A stretch of DNA of 64,000 nt from assembly GCA_029990175.1 (NCBI GenBank), contig JARKIP010000003.1, positions 1,116,001 to 1,180,000 of the forward strand. The letters run 5' to 3'. The position numbers and the translations under genes were made by a program. Origin of the DNA: Petunia secreta (Eukaryota; Streptophyta; Magnoliopsida; Solanales; Solanaceae). Below the pieces are notes generated by a model. It did no database searches and was not told where the DNA came from. It saw nothing but the letters and a program-made list of their open reading frames with translations. Below, piece after piece: positions 47,457-57,228 of this stretch (position 1 is its first letter; every line of letters starts with the position of its first letter).

Positions 47457-47768
47457 GACCTTAAGCTGATCATGTACAAGCAGTGTATGGACGATCTTCG
47501 CCAAAAGTTCGATGTTCTAAAGTTTAGACATGTCCTCAGAATACATAATGAGCTGGCTGACGCATTGGCTACATTAGCCTCAATGCTTGTCCATCCTGAT
47601 AAAGCCCATATTGATCAGTTAGAGATTCAGGTCCAAAGTCAACATGCATACTGCAATGTGGTTGAAGAAAAAATTGACGGTCAACCGTGGTATTTTGATG
47701 TCAAGAATTTCCTTCAAAATGGGACGTATCCGCCAATGGCAGAAAACAATCAAAAAAGAACACTTTGA
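47457..47768 (+). pseudogene. pol: C-terminal part of second RNase H, after a stop
   Basis: It is in the same frame as the RT, separated by the TGA at 47454. It has HNELADALATLAS with the last catalytic Asp, then a linker. The next stop is at 47766. Both stops fit CGA changed to TGA. Confidence 0.8.
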
Positions 47769-48935
47769 CGACTGGCAAGTGGTTTCTTTTTGAGTGGAGG
47801 GGTGGTGTACAAAAGGACACCCGATTTGGGACTACTAAGACGCGTTGATGCAACTGAATCCACGAAGATTCTCAATGACATGCATTCGGGGATCTGCGGA
47901 CCCCACATGAGTGGGCACGTGCTAGCTAGGAAAGTACTCAGAGCAGGATACTTCTGGCTCACCATGGAACATGACTGCATTATTTTTGTGCGAAAGTGAC
48001 ATCAATGCCAAGTACACGGTGATTTGATACATTCATCTCCTTTAGAGTTGCACACGATGTCAGCCCCTTGGCCTTTTACAGCATGGGGGATGGATGTTAT
48101 CGGACCTATTGAACCAAAAGCATCAAATGGGCATAGATTCATTTTGGTTGCAATAGATTACTTCACCAAATAGGTTGAGGCCGTCACTCTCAAGTCCGTG
48201 ACCAAGAAAGCCGTGGTGGATTTCGTTCATTCTAACATCATTTGTCGCTTTGGTATCCTAAGTACCATCATCACTGATAATGCGACAAATCTGAACAGTC
48301 ATTTGATGAATGAAGTGTGTGAAAGATTCAAGATCATGCATCGAAATTCCACGCCTAATCGGCCAAAGGCAAATGGTGCGGTCGAAGCAGCCAATAAGAT
48401 TATCAAGAAGATCCTCAAGAAGATGATACAAGGATCTCGTAATTGGCATGAGAAGTTGTCTTTCACTTTGCTTGGTTTCCGCACAACTGTGCGCACTTCC
48501 ATAGGTGCAACCCCGTATTCATGGGTATATGGAACTGAAGCAGTCATACCCGCTGAAGTTGAAATACCGTCTCTCAGAATCATCGTGGAAACAGAGATTG
48601 AGGACACAGAGTGGGTCAAAACCCGATTGGAACAGTTGTCATTCATTGACGAAAAAAGGCTCAATGCAGTTTGTCACGGTCAATTGTATCAGCAAAGAAT
48701 AGCCCGAGCTTACAACAAGAAAGTGCGCCTCCGCGACTTAAAAGAAGGGCAATTAGTCTTGAAAAGAATCTTTCCTCATCAGGAATAAGCTAAAGGGAAA
48801 TTTGCTCCAAATTGGCAAGGGCCATAGCTGGTAAAGAAAGTATTGTCAAATGGCGCCTTGTACCTTACAGATCCGCAAGGCAGCACAACTGAAATACCCG
48901 TCAATGCAGACGCGGTCAAGAGGTACTACATTTGA
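47769..48935 (+). pseudogene. pol: Integrase of Ogre B (four stops)
   Basis: Still the same frame, ending at 48935. The N-terminal zinc region has H-x-H (HSGICGPHMSGH) and a C-x2-C partly destroyed by the stop at 47997. The core has GMDVIGP (first Asp, near 48093), TDNATNL (second, near 48276) and GAVEAANKII (Glu, near 48381). The C-terminal part has LKEGQLVLKR. Further stops are at 48171 (TAG, usual Trp of FTKWVEA) and 48786. Integrase inserts the cDNA. The remaining residues fit Ty3/gypsy, with no chromodomain, as in the Tat clade. Confidence 0.92.
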
Positions 48936-49118
48936 CTCCAAGATGGCTTTCAAATCAAGATGAATGCAAGGCTTTTGTTCTCTTTTGCTATCGGAAATTG
49001 TATCCCTTATTAGCACCTTGTACTTTGAGGCATGTTCTCAGTTGGAATTAATGTAATTGTACCAAAATGAAATGAAACTGAAGAGCATCAAAAACAAAAC
49101 TTAGGCATTTGTCTAGAG

Positions 49119-49155
49119 CTACGTCTGACCTGATTCCTCTCAAAAGGATACGTAG
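49119..49155 (+). other. 3'-UTR hairpin (Ogre B, first copy)
   Basis: Outer stem CTACGT (49119) with ACGTAG (49150), the CTGATT text, and inner TCCT with AGGA. Same design as the four Ogre A copies. Confidence 0.7.
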
Positions 49156-49720
49156 GAACCCATTTCGGTACGGTCACAACAAGAGAAAATTCCTCTTTCC
49201 CTGTTTTCTTTTATTCGCGCAAAGTTTGCCTCCATGCTTGCGGGATATGTCAAGAAAATCAAATACCCCAGTTTATCCTAAACTGGGGCAGAAGTTGTTT
49301 TGTTTTTTTTAAAAAGAAAATGGAGGAAATTCAATATTCCTCCCCCATTTTCTTTGTGTTCATCATAGGAAAAAACTCGTTTTTTTCCCTGTGTCATATT
49401 GACGCAAAACTTGTCTCCAAGTTTGCGGCCAACATCAAAAGAAATTTAGACCCCCCTTTTTATGCTAAACTGGTGCAGAAATTTATTTTTATTTTATTTC
49501 ATAAATAAAATAAAATAAAAAAACAAACTTCTACCATTTTTGTATCATCTATTCACATGTTTCATGAGATGTTTGGTATACCAGTCTTGAAAGTCAAGGA
49601 AGAAAACAAAGCGCCCCAGTTTATTCTAAACAGCAAGTCAAGAGATGTTTGTGTTGTAAATTGAATTGAAAGGAAAATAAAAGAAAAAAAAAAGAAAAGA
49701 AAAAAACAAAAAAAAGAAGT

Positions 49721-49753
49721 CTTGCCGGTGAAAACCTGAGAAGGCGCCGCAAG
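49721..49753 (+). other. GNRA hairpin 1 in Ogre B 3' UTR
   Basis: CTTGC pairs with GCAAG, one unpaired C, GGTG with CGCC, a four-A bulge, CCT with AGG, and a GAGA tetraloop (49738-49741). Nine lower pairs in total. Confidence 0.6.
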
Positions 49754-49787
49754 ACAAACAGTGAGGCAAAAGATTAAAGAGAGAGGC

Positions 49788-49818
49788 TAGTTGGCGAAAA
49801 CCCGAAAGGGCGCTACTA
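49788..49818 (+). other. GNRA hairpin 2 in Ogre B 3' UTR
   Basis: TAG pairs with CTA, one unpaired T, TGGCG with CGCTA (one G-T pair), a four-A bulge, CCC with GGG, and a GAAA tetraloop. The design matches hairpin 1, but the lower stem sequence is different. Confidence 0.6.
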
Positions 49819-50457
49819 TGTCGACTTGAGAGTCACCTCAACTTGGTTATGTTTTGATATCTTCCGTGGAGCAACTCTCAACAAACGAGTGGTACTGGTC
49901 GGACGAGGTCATCCAAGATACATGTCATGATCATCAAGGCCGCCAGTATATTGCCAGATAAGTTTTCCTTTTTAGAAAGACGTTCCCTGTCCAAACGACT
50001 TTCGCCCTTAAACTTTTTTTATTTCACTTTTTACATCTTGCCTCACCATTAATTCCTTGCATTTTTGACGCTAACCTCACATGAGCAACAAAAGAAAATT
50101 GCAAAACTCTGTCTTTCAGGATTCAGGTTTAATTCCAGTAAGCAGGGCACACCCTTGACAATGGATAGGTTTCAGCAAGCCATGACCAACCTTGATAATG
50201 GAGCACCGCACATCATGCCGGAGGGACGGCATACCAAATCGTATCATGAAGAGTGGACATGTTTGGGATAAGTTTTAAGTATTTGTTCATCCCACACTAC
50301 TGTGAAGAATAGAACAAGAGTCACCAAGCTTATTTGCAAGATCAGAAACAGGGTGTATCCATGATACAGAAAGTCAGTATGATGTTTGCTATATTGCCAA
50401 GAAAGAGACAGGACCACTTGAATTGGGATAGTTGCGCTAGATATCAGATGGAACTCC

Positions 50458-51121
50458 ATTTCTTTTTCGAGCCAGTCTCGCTCAAAGATAGCGATCATTT
50501 CCTTTTCGAGTCAGTTTCGCTCAAAGATAGCAATCATTTCCTTTTTCGAGTCAGTTCACTCAAAGATAGCGTCATTTCTTTTTCATGTCAAGATCTGCTA
50601 AAAGATAGCGATCATTTCCGTTTCGAGTCAGTTTCGCTCAAAGATAGAATCATTTCTTTTTTCATGTCGGGATCTGCTAAAAGATAGCGATCATTTATTT
50701 TTCGAGTCAGTTCGCTCAAAGATAGTGTCATTTGTTTTCTACGTCAAAGATCTGCTAAAAGATAGCAATCATTTCCTTTTCGAGTCAGTTTCGCTCAAAG
50801 ATAGCATCATTTATTTTTCATGTCAAGATCTGCTAAAAGATAGCGATCATTTCTTTTTCGAGTCAGTTCGCTTAAAGATAGCATCATTTATTTTTTATGT
50901 CAAGATCTGCTAAAAGATATCGATCATTTCCTTTTCGAGTCATTCCCGCTAAAAGATAGCGTCATTTCCTTTCCATGTCAAGATCTGCTAAAAGATAGCG
51001 ATCATTTTCTTTTCAAGACAGTTTTGCTAGAAGATAGCACTCACATTCAGTTCAAGTCATTTCCGCTCAAAGATAGCAACCACTTACTTTTTAAGTTGGT
51101 CCCGCTCAAAGATAGCAACCA
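50458..51121 (+). repeat. Minisatellite with alternating monomers in Ogre B 3' UTR
   Basis: Seventeen monomers of 37-41 bp, each ending in AAAGATAGCG or similar followed by ATCATTT. From the third to the fourteenth monomer two types alternate strictly, one with CGAGTCAG..CGCTCAAAG and one with ATGTCAAGATCTGCTAAAAG. So the repeat was amplified as a dimer of about 77 bp. Periodic open frames here are not genes. Confidence 0.9.
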
Positions 51122-51335
51122 TCCCCAGCTTCAAGTTAAAGCCCGCCCGAGCGGCAATTTCAAGCTTCAGCAATTTTAAAATTCAAGGCAAAGCCCGTCA
51201 AAACGGCATTTCAACATTCAAGCCAAGCCCGTCAAAGCGGTAATTTCAACATTCAAGTTAAAGCCCCCCCGAGCGGCAATTTCAAGTTTAAAGTTAAAAC
51301 CCGCCCGAGCGTCAATTTCAAGTTTTCAAAACCCA
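51122..51335 (+). repeat. AAAGCCCGCCCGAGCGGCAA repeats in Ogre B
   Basis: Five units of about 40-48 bp, directly after the first minisatellite, each with a GCCCG..CGGC dyad and TTTCAA. Unrelated in sequence to the preceding units. Confidence 0.75.
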
Positions 51336-51840
51336 CTTGATTAGTGGGAGCTTCAGACCAGCTCATCAGCTTGGGAAGTATGAAGAATAGTCTAGGAATT
51401 GTAACTTTTACATTTTTCAATGTTGTAATTCCATTTTTCTTTGTAAAAGCCATGACCACCAGCAAGCGACCAACAGCCAGCAGCAACAACTCTAGCATGT
51501 CAAAGGTGTCTCGAGTCAGTCCGGGTAAGTCTAGGAGCATCGAGTCAGTCCCAGTTACTTTTGAAAGTGTCTAGAGTTAGTCTGCGTATGTCTAGAGAGT
51601 GCTTAGTGTTAGTCTAGGAGAGTCTAGTATCAGTTCGCATGCGGTAGTCTCACCTATCGCACGTAAGGAACTACACTGACCAGATTCCTTAGTCCGGGGA
51701 TATGTAGGTAGCCTTGTTCTTGGTTAGAACCAAAAGTCAAGGTATGATCACAATTTTGCAAGCATATTCTCCGCTAGAACCGAAGAAGCCAAAATTAGTT
51801 GTCGATTACGTCTTTGTCCGAAAACTCTTCATGTTCTCGA
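51336..51840 (+). other. End of Ogre B 3' UTR
   Basis: Non-coding, with several copies of GTCTAG..GTCAGTC near 51508-51625 and the second hairpin copy at 51671. No gene is supported. Confidence 0.5.
51671..51707 (+). other. 3'-UTR hairpin (Ogre B, second copy)
   Basis: Outer stem CTACA (51671) with TGTAG (51703), inner TTCC with GGGG or GGGA. It lies about 150 bp before the PPT, the same relative place as copy 4 in Ogre A. Confidence 0.6.
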
Positions 51841-51855
51841 ACAAAGAGGGGCAGC
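51841..51855 (+). promoter_or_regulatory. Polypurine tract of Ogre B
   Basis: ACAAAGAGGGGCAGC directly before the 3' LTR. The last 13 bases equal those of the Ogre A tract. Confidence 0.88.
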
Positions 51856-54800
51856 TATAATTACCTAATTTTGGCACGACAATTCAAAAATAGTTTAAAA
51901 TAGCTCAAAATAGTCGAGCTAACTTACTAGGATTTTCGCCGAATTTTAGTCTTTTATTTTAGCTAAAATTTGTCGTTTAAATGATAACAATAATAAAAAT
52001 TAACAAAAATACTTGTTATGTGTTTTATTATGATTTCATATTTTAATTATAGTAATGTTGCATTTTCTGTAGCTCTAGTTTTAGTTTACTGTTTATGCTT
52101 TAATTTGTTTGGAACTTTAGTGGCCATTTTGTGAATGAAAACCAAGCAATCAGCTTAGTCTTGCAACCCTCTAGCCCATTGTCTGACCCGGCCCAATGCT
52201 CTTGATATAAAGGACTTCCGGTGACTCCTCTGAATTTTTCGGTGAGATTTACGTGAAAGGACTCCTCACGTCTTCCCCTATCACCTCCTCTGCTCCATTT
52301 TTTGTTTTAATAGGACACTGCCTTTGTCTCAAGGGACCCGATTTGGCATGCTTTATAAGGTTCTTGTCGCCTTGGCTCTTTCCCCTGCTTCTCGTTTCCA
52401 TTTTTCTTCTCTTGTTCTAATCGAGACGATCCTAAATGGGGTCGCTTCAATTAGAACGAGAAAAGTATGATGGAATTTGCTCATTTTCTTCCGTGATGAT
52501 GATGCAAATGTGAGAGGATGAAGCTGTCAGTACAATAGTGGTAATGCCAAAGGTATTGTAGCGGTTGTTTCATTTGTTTGGACAGTTTTCGGCTTATGGG
52601 GGGGTTTAGAATGGGTGGATGTGTTTGGTTCAGTTGTAGCTGCTGTGGTATTGAAGCCGAGGCGATAGTGGTAAGGCTGATCCGAGGGTATTTAGGCAGT
52701 AAGTGATGGTTTGATTCCCATTCATTGGTGATTTGTAAAGACGATGGTGTTGGCGATGTTTCAATGTTGAGCGAGGCTGATGCAACAATGCAGTGACGCT
52801 AGGAGTGTCGAGGGCATCGTTGTAGTTTTGGCTCGCCTATTGCAATGTTGATCTGATGACATTGATGGTAATGTTAGCTAGATGACACTTTGTTTTGCTT
52901 ACATTTTTCATTAGTGTCGGACATTTAGTTTAGGAGAAATGCCATGGTTTTCCCTTGTTTCTTTTGCTTGTTAATTTCATAGTTACCATAAGAAAAATAA
53001 ATTATCTCATATGTTGTTCCTTGCTTTTACGATTAAATGTATATGACTTTATTTGATTTCATGTATGCCTATGTTCGAGTTCGTGCTAGTCCCTAGATGT
53101 TTGTTAGACTTCCAGTAGGTATGAATGGAATATGTGTTTGTTTATCCCATGTAGTTGCCTGAGTTTAAGCATAAGCTTGAAGTAGAACTTGTTTATAACA
53201 GGTTTAGCTCATCTTGTACAGTGAGTAGGGTCTTCTAGTTTAATGCCTATGCTTAGTAAAAAAAAACTTGTCCAAGCTTGTCATTGTTCACTATATTAAG
53301 CATAGGGTTGTTTTAGTAGAAATGTCATGTCGCCTGCATCCTATTTAAAATGAATCTTCATAAAAAAATGTGTTTCTGATGTCTGATCCTACCTAAGCAT
53401 AATGTTGATGTTTGCTCATCCATTGAGTGACTAGTTTTTTTTTGTATCCCAAGTATATACTGAAGTGTGTTGTAAGTTTGAGTGCTTGATCTTTGTTTAA
53501 GTGTGTTGATTTGCTTGATAATATGGAAGCACATTAGTCAGGTCAGCATATTTATTAGGGGACTTAGGAATTAGTCTGGCAATGTTAGGAGTTTTCTTAG
53601 AAATGTTTGATTCATGTTTGGATCAAAAGATAGTGGGCCAAGTTTAAATTTTGAAGTTAGATTTTACTCAAAAGTGAGTCAAAGATCACTAAAAAGACAA
53701 AGGGTACAGCAAGAAAGCAAAAGATTCCACTGCCCTATTTTTTGTTGTGTAGTAAAGCGTACTTATTTTGCAGCTTTGTATCAAAGGTAGCTTTCACCCC
53801 TCTTTGCACTATAAACCATCCTCACTTTGCATTTATTGCATAGCATGCTTGTGCTTGCTAAGGGACAAGAAACATTTAAGTTTTGGGGCTGTGGGAAGCA
53901 AAGAGAAGCTGACTTTCTCTCAGCTATATAAAGACACATTGAAGACACATTAACTTCTCAACTACCTTCAAAAAACCACATTTTTCAGATCTGAAAAAAT
54001 AGAAAGGAATACAAAAAAAACTTTGAAAAAATAAAAGAAAGAAAGAAGGCAGTAGAAGAGCAAAGGAAAAAATAGCAAGAAAAGAAGGGCTTGAGTCTAG
54101 GTTATTATTTCAAAAGGGTTGTCATTTGTGGCTGTTTGTTGCTTGGTGTGGTAAAGTTGTTGGGCATGTTGGTGGGAGCTTGTTTGCTTGGCCGAATCTT
54201 TGCAAAACTTTTGAAAGTTACTTCACTAGGTATTTATTTCCTACCTTCTTTTTTTAGTACACATGAATGATGTATGTTATGTTTAGGATTCAATATGTTA
54301 GAAATTTGATATAAATGTGATACTTTTAAGAGATATGTTGTTTCCTTTGTTTCGTTTTATGTATAGAAATCATTAATCGACTTTTGGATTTTGTAGTCTT
54401 AAAACTCATAGGCTAAATTTAAAATTATAGATGCAAAAAAGACTTGTAAGAAAACTGAAAGGAAAAATTTCACAGAAACTCGTTTGAATAAAATTTGTAG
54501 AGATAGGCAATTTTAACTAAGGATTAGGCAAATGAGCTAAACCAGGATATTTTCGTAAAGATTGTAAAATAATGGACAATAGTATAAATCCTAAAAAATG
54601 CAGTAAATAAGTGCATAAATTCAAAAATTTGTAAATCTGGCTAAAACTTGAAAGAAGTATGCAAAAGAGGACATAAGTGCAATTCTGTCCTTAACATAAA
54701 TTGAGGCGTGAATCTGAAGCAAAATGGGCCTATATATTTTTGCAAATCTAGCCCTCTTTAGTTTCAGCCTTTAAGTTTAAGGCTACAATAAACTAAGTGG

Positions 54801-55670
54801 ACCAAAAATTTTGCGAACCTAGCTCAATTAATTTCAGTCCTTTAACATTAAGCCCCAATAGTGTTTAAATGTAAATTTAGTAATTTTCTTGATTTAATTT
54901 GAATTGCGCTTTTATAAATATTAAATTAAGCCACATTTAATCAAAAACATCGGAAGCAAATGTGATACATGTAAAAATCCGTAAAATAGACCAGTCCTCT
55001 GTGAGGTTGGAAATACGTAATATATTTTATCTATTACTCCCTCCATTTCAAAAAGGATGAACCTATTTCCTTTTTAGTCTGTTTCAAAAAGAATGACCTC
55101 TTTCTAAATTTGGAAAGAAATTTTCACTTTTACTCATCCCTAGATGATTTGTAGCCACACAAATATCTATAACTTATTTTAGACCACGAATTTCAAAAGT
55201 CTTCCTTTCTTTATTAAACTCCGTGCAAAGTCAAATGGGTTCATCTAAAGTGGAACGGGAGGGAGTATGAATTAAAGTGTAAATCCGTCTGATCCTCAGT
55301 GAGGTTGGATAAGAATAACACTTAATTTTTTTTTTTTTTTGAATTAAAGTTTAAATTCAAATCAAACGGCAAAATAATACAACTATATTTAATAAATTAA
55401 AATTGCGACACTAAAGCAACTGTGCTCGGCACAGGACTCGAGGGTGCCTAATACCTTCCCGAGAGTCAACTGAGAACCTTACCCGAATCTCTAAACGCAG
55501 ACCATTAGACGAGTCAGAGGTGTTCCAAGGTACCTTTTGGTGAATTGGCACACCTTAAACTTGTCAAGTGGCGACTCCAAGTTCTCTAAATAATTTCGTA
55601 CCTTCTTTAAACACCAATCACGAGCTTTTAAATAATAAACAACTCGTTAATTAATTTTTAGGGCGTGACA
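51856..55670 (+). repeat. 3' LTR of Ogre B
   Basis: 3815 bp, starting TATAATTACC (the 5' LTR has TGTAATCACC, so the TG end is mutated here) and ending CGTGACA. It contains the MITE at 55037, a TATA box at 53925, and lacks the 250-bp stretch found at 28208-28462. Confidence 0.94.
55037..55265. mobile_element. Stowaway-like MITE
   Basis: 229 bp with inverted ends CTCCCTCC.. and ..GGGAGGGAG, flanked by TA on both sides (55035 and 55266). The matching place in the 5' LTR (near 37587) has one TA and no insert. The size, TA duplication and CTCCCTCC end fit Stowaway MITEs, which are moved by mariner-type transposases. There is no coding capacity. Confidence 0.93.
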
Positions 55671-55675
55671 GATGG
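55671..55675 (+). repeat. Target site duplication of Ogre B (right)
   Basis: GATGG, pairing with 27845-27849. Confidence 0.95.
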
Positions 55676-56358
55676 TTCTTTGAGTGACCCTACTATTGCT
55701 TGTTGGGGTTATGATGAAGAAGAGTCCATCATCAATGCCTTCCTTGAGAGCTTGACTTTTGAGGAGGGATGCCTAGTTGATGAAATGGGGGCGGGGGGGA
55801 AGAGGAATCCTTTGGTGTGAGTAAGTATGCTCTAAAGAAGGGGAGTGGAGTGCTTGATCCTACTTGTAGGTTGGGCTATTTGATTCACTCCACTCCACTC
55901 CACATGTTGATCACACCTCGAGGATAGATTGCTGTGTTAATCTTGAGCTTAAGGTTCAAGGGGATTTTGGTAGCTTGATCTTGCATTTCCCATGTCCCCA
56001 TGACCTATTTGCTCATTATCTTGTTGAGTGCATGTTGATCTTTATCCAAGTACTTATGGTTCTCTATGGAGACTTGATATTTATGATTCTTATTGATGCT
56101 TGGTTATATCACAAGAGTGTGTTTTCCACACTTCTTGCACTTACCTACTTCAAAGTAGGATGTTTGTTTGTGTTTGCTTGTCATTGCTTGTAGGTTCTAA
56201 GCTCCATGCTAAGGCTAGGGAGATCTTGGAAGAAGTCTATGTCAAAGTGACGATCAAGAAGGACAAAAAGGAGAGTCTTGGTCACCCCGAGAAGTTGATG
56301 ATGCCATGAGAGACCACGCCTTGATTTCGAGGACGAAATCTTCTCAAGAAGGGGAGGA
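55676..56358 (+). pseudogene. Element B, right part: end of acidic extension and hydrophobic segment
   Basis: The polyprotein frame interrupted at 27849 resumes with acidic text (TIACWGYDEEESIINAF near 55688) and ends at a TGA near 55818 after a G-rich run that may have slipped. A second frame from about 55960 has the hydrophobic segment VLMVLYGDLIFMILIDAWLY, as in element A. The end carries GATTTCGAGGACGAAATC and the purine tract AAGAAGGGGAGGA (56346-56358), probably the PPT. Confidence 0.6.
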
Positions 56359-57093
56359 TGATGCGGGGCAATTCAAGCAACCATCCAAAAGCACCATCCA
56401 AGGCCAAGGAAGAGCACTTCAAGGTCATGCATTGGAACACCATGGAAATAAGAGCATCCGAGACACATTTCGAGGTGTTTCAAGAAGCTTCAGGCGGACC
56501 GCCTAAGTTTAGAGGCGGACCGCCTAGTGAATGCATGCTCTCTGGATTTTAGGAGGCGGACCAAGAGGCGGAGCGCCTAGGGGTGTTGAGGCGGAGCGCC
56601 TACTCTGTGGAGGCGGGCGCCTACTCCCTGCTATTGTTTGACGGGAATTTGACTTAAGTTACTATGTAATTTCTATTATGCCCCTACGTGGGTTATGACT
56701 TTAGAACCTACTTAAAGGTACTTTAGGTCTTTCATTAATGTCTAGGAAAGGCCTATAAATACTCCATAGCTTAGAATTTTTACTTAGTTAGCTATTATGA
56801 TGAATGATTGAATGACAATGTTCAAGAGTGGATTCTCTTAGAATGAAACCCTTTTTGAGTTGGTTTGAGTTTACTAGTGGATTCTAGTTGACCCCCAAAC
56901 CCCTCCCCCCCTCCCCCCCGATCATTCTACTTGCAAGGCCGTTGTCGTCTCGAGGGTAGTTGAAGAGTGAAGGTCCTCCTTGACGCCGATACGAGGGTAT
57001 CTCGAGACAAGTTCCCCGGGGTTACTTCGTAGGGAGTTCGAGTAGTGTCTCGCTCTCTTATCTTTATTTCCGTATTTAGTTTGATCCTTATCA
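56359..57093 (+). repeat. 3' LTR of element B
   Basis: 735 bp, TGATGCGGGG to CCTTATCA. The TATA box (TATAAATA, 56754) is intact. It has a C-rich expansion (56902-56920) absent from the 5' LTR, and the dyad repeats at 56492-56620. Confidence 0.95.
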
Positions 57094-57098
57094 CATAT
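57094..57098 (+). repeat. Target site duplication of element B (right)
   Basis: CATAT, pairing with 22967-22971. Confidence 0.9.
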
Positions 57099-57228
57099 GA
57101 AGTATTTGTGCCCCAGCACCAATATCTGGGAAGTCTATAGTAATGGAAATCTATTTTTAATATGTGTGTTTTGGCACTTCTTTTTTCTATAGAGAAATGT
57201 AATGTATTGTGCTTATTTATTTTTACAG

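Larger units (their letters stand above)
48936..50457 (+). other. First part of Ogre B 3' UTR
   Basis: Non-coding. It has the hairpin at 49119, two stretches of about 160 bp that repeat one another (near 49180-49300 and 49365-49500, each ending in AACTGGGGCAG or a variant), an A/G-rich run at 49676-49720 and twin GNRA hairpins at 49721-49818. No other gene is seen. Confidence 0.6.
27850..55670 (+). mobile_element. Ogre B: complete but decayed Tat/Ogre LTR retrotransposon
   Basis: It runs from TGTAATCACC (27850) to GGGCGTGACA (55670) and is flanked by GATGG. It spans 27.8 kb, of which about 6.3 kb is a LINE. The order is LTR, PBS, leader, ORF1 with plant mobile domain, gag, protease with G-patch-like motif, intron, RT, RNase H, second RNase H, integrase, long 3' UTR, PPT, LTR. 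This is the Ogre arrangement. Every protein-coding module except the RT part has stops or shifts, so it is not expected to move by itself now. LTRs differ by roughly 1-2 percent in the parts I compared, plus indels. Confidence 0.95.
22972..57093 (+). mobile_element. Element B: pol-less gag-protease Ty3/gypsy-like element, interrupted by Ogre B
   Basis: LTRs at 22972-23697 and 56359-57093 begin TGATGCGGGG and end CCTTATCA, with a CATAT duplication outside. The PBS matches initiator tRNA-Met. Without Ogre B the element is about 6.3 kb. It has gag, zinc knuckle, retropepsin, an acidic extension and a hydrophobic segment but no RT, RNase H or integrase. Element A shows the uninterrupted sequence at the Ogre B insertion site, so nothing but the five-base duplication was gained or lost there. 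By eye the two LTRs differ at roughly 2-3 percent of bases plus several indels, older than either Ogre. Confidence 0.92.
22772..57228 (+). other. Intron of the DUF1985-Ulp1 gene enlarged by nested retrotransposons
   Basis: The donor is GTAAGAAG at 22772 and the acceptor TTTTTACAG ends at 57228. Removing element B and one TSD leaves an intron of about 330 bp made of the motif repeats. So all 34 kb of nested elements lie in one intron, and the exons on both sides belong to one gene. Confidence 0.6.

Noticed and set aside
50334..50913. Periodic frames with KDSDHFLFESVS-like repeats in Ogre B 3' UTR
   Set aside because: By-product of the 37-41 bp repeat. The monomer length varies and the frame shifts between units.
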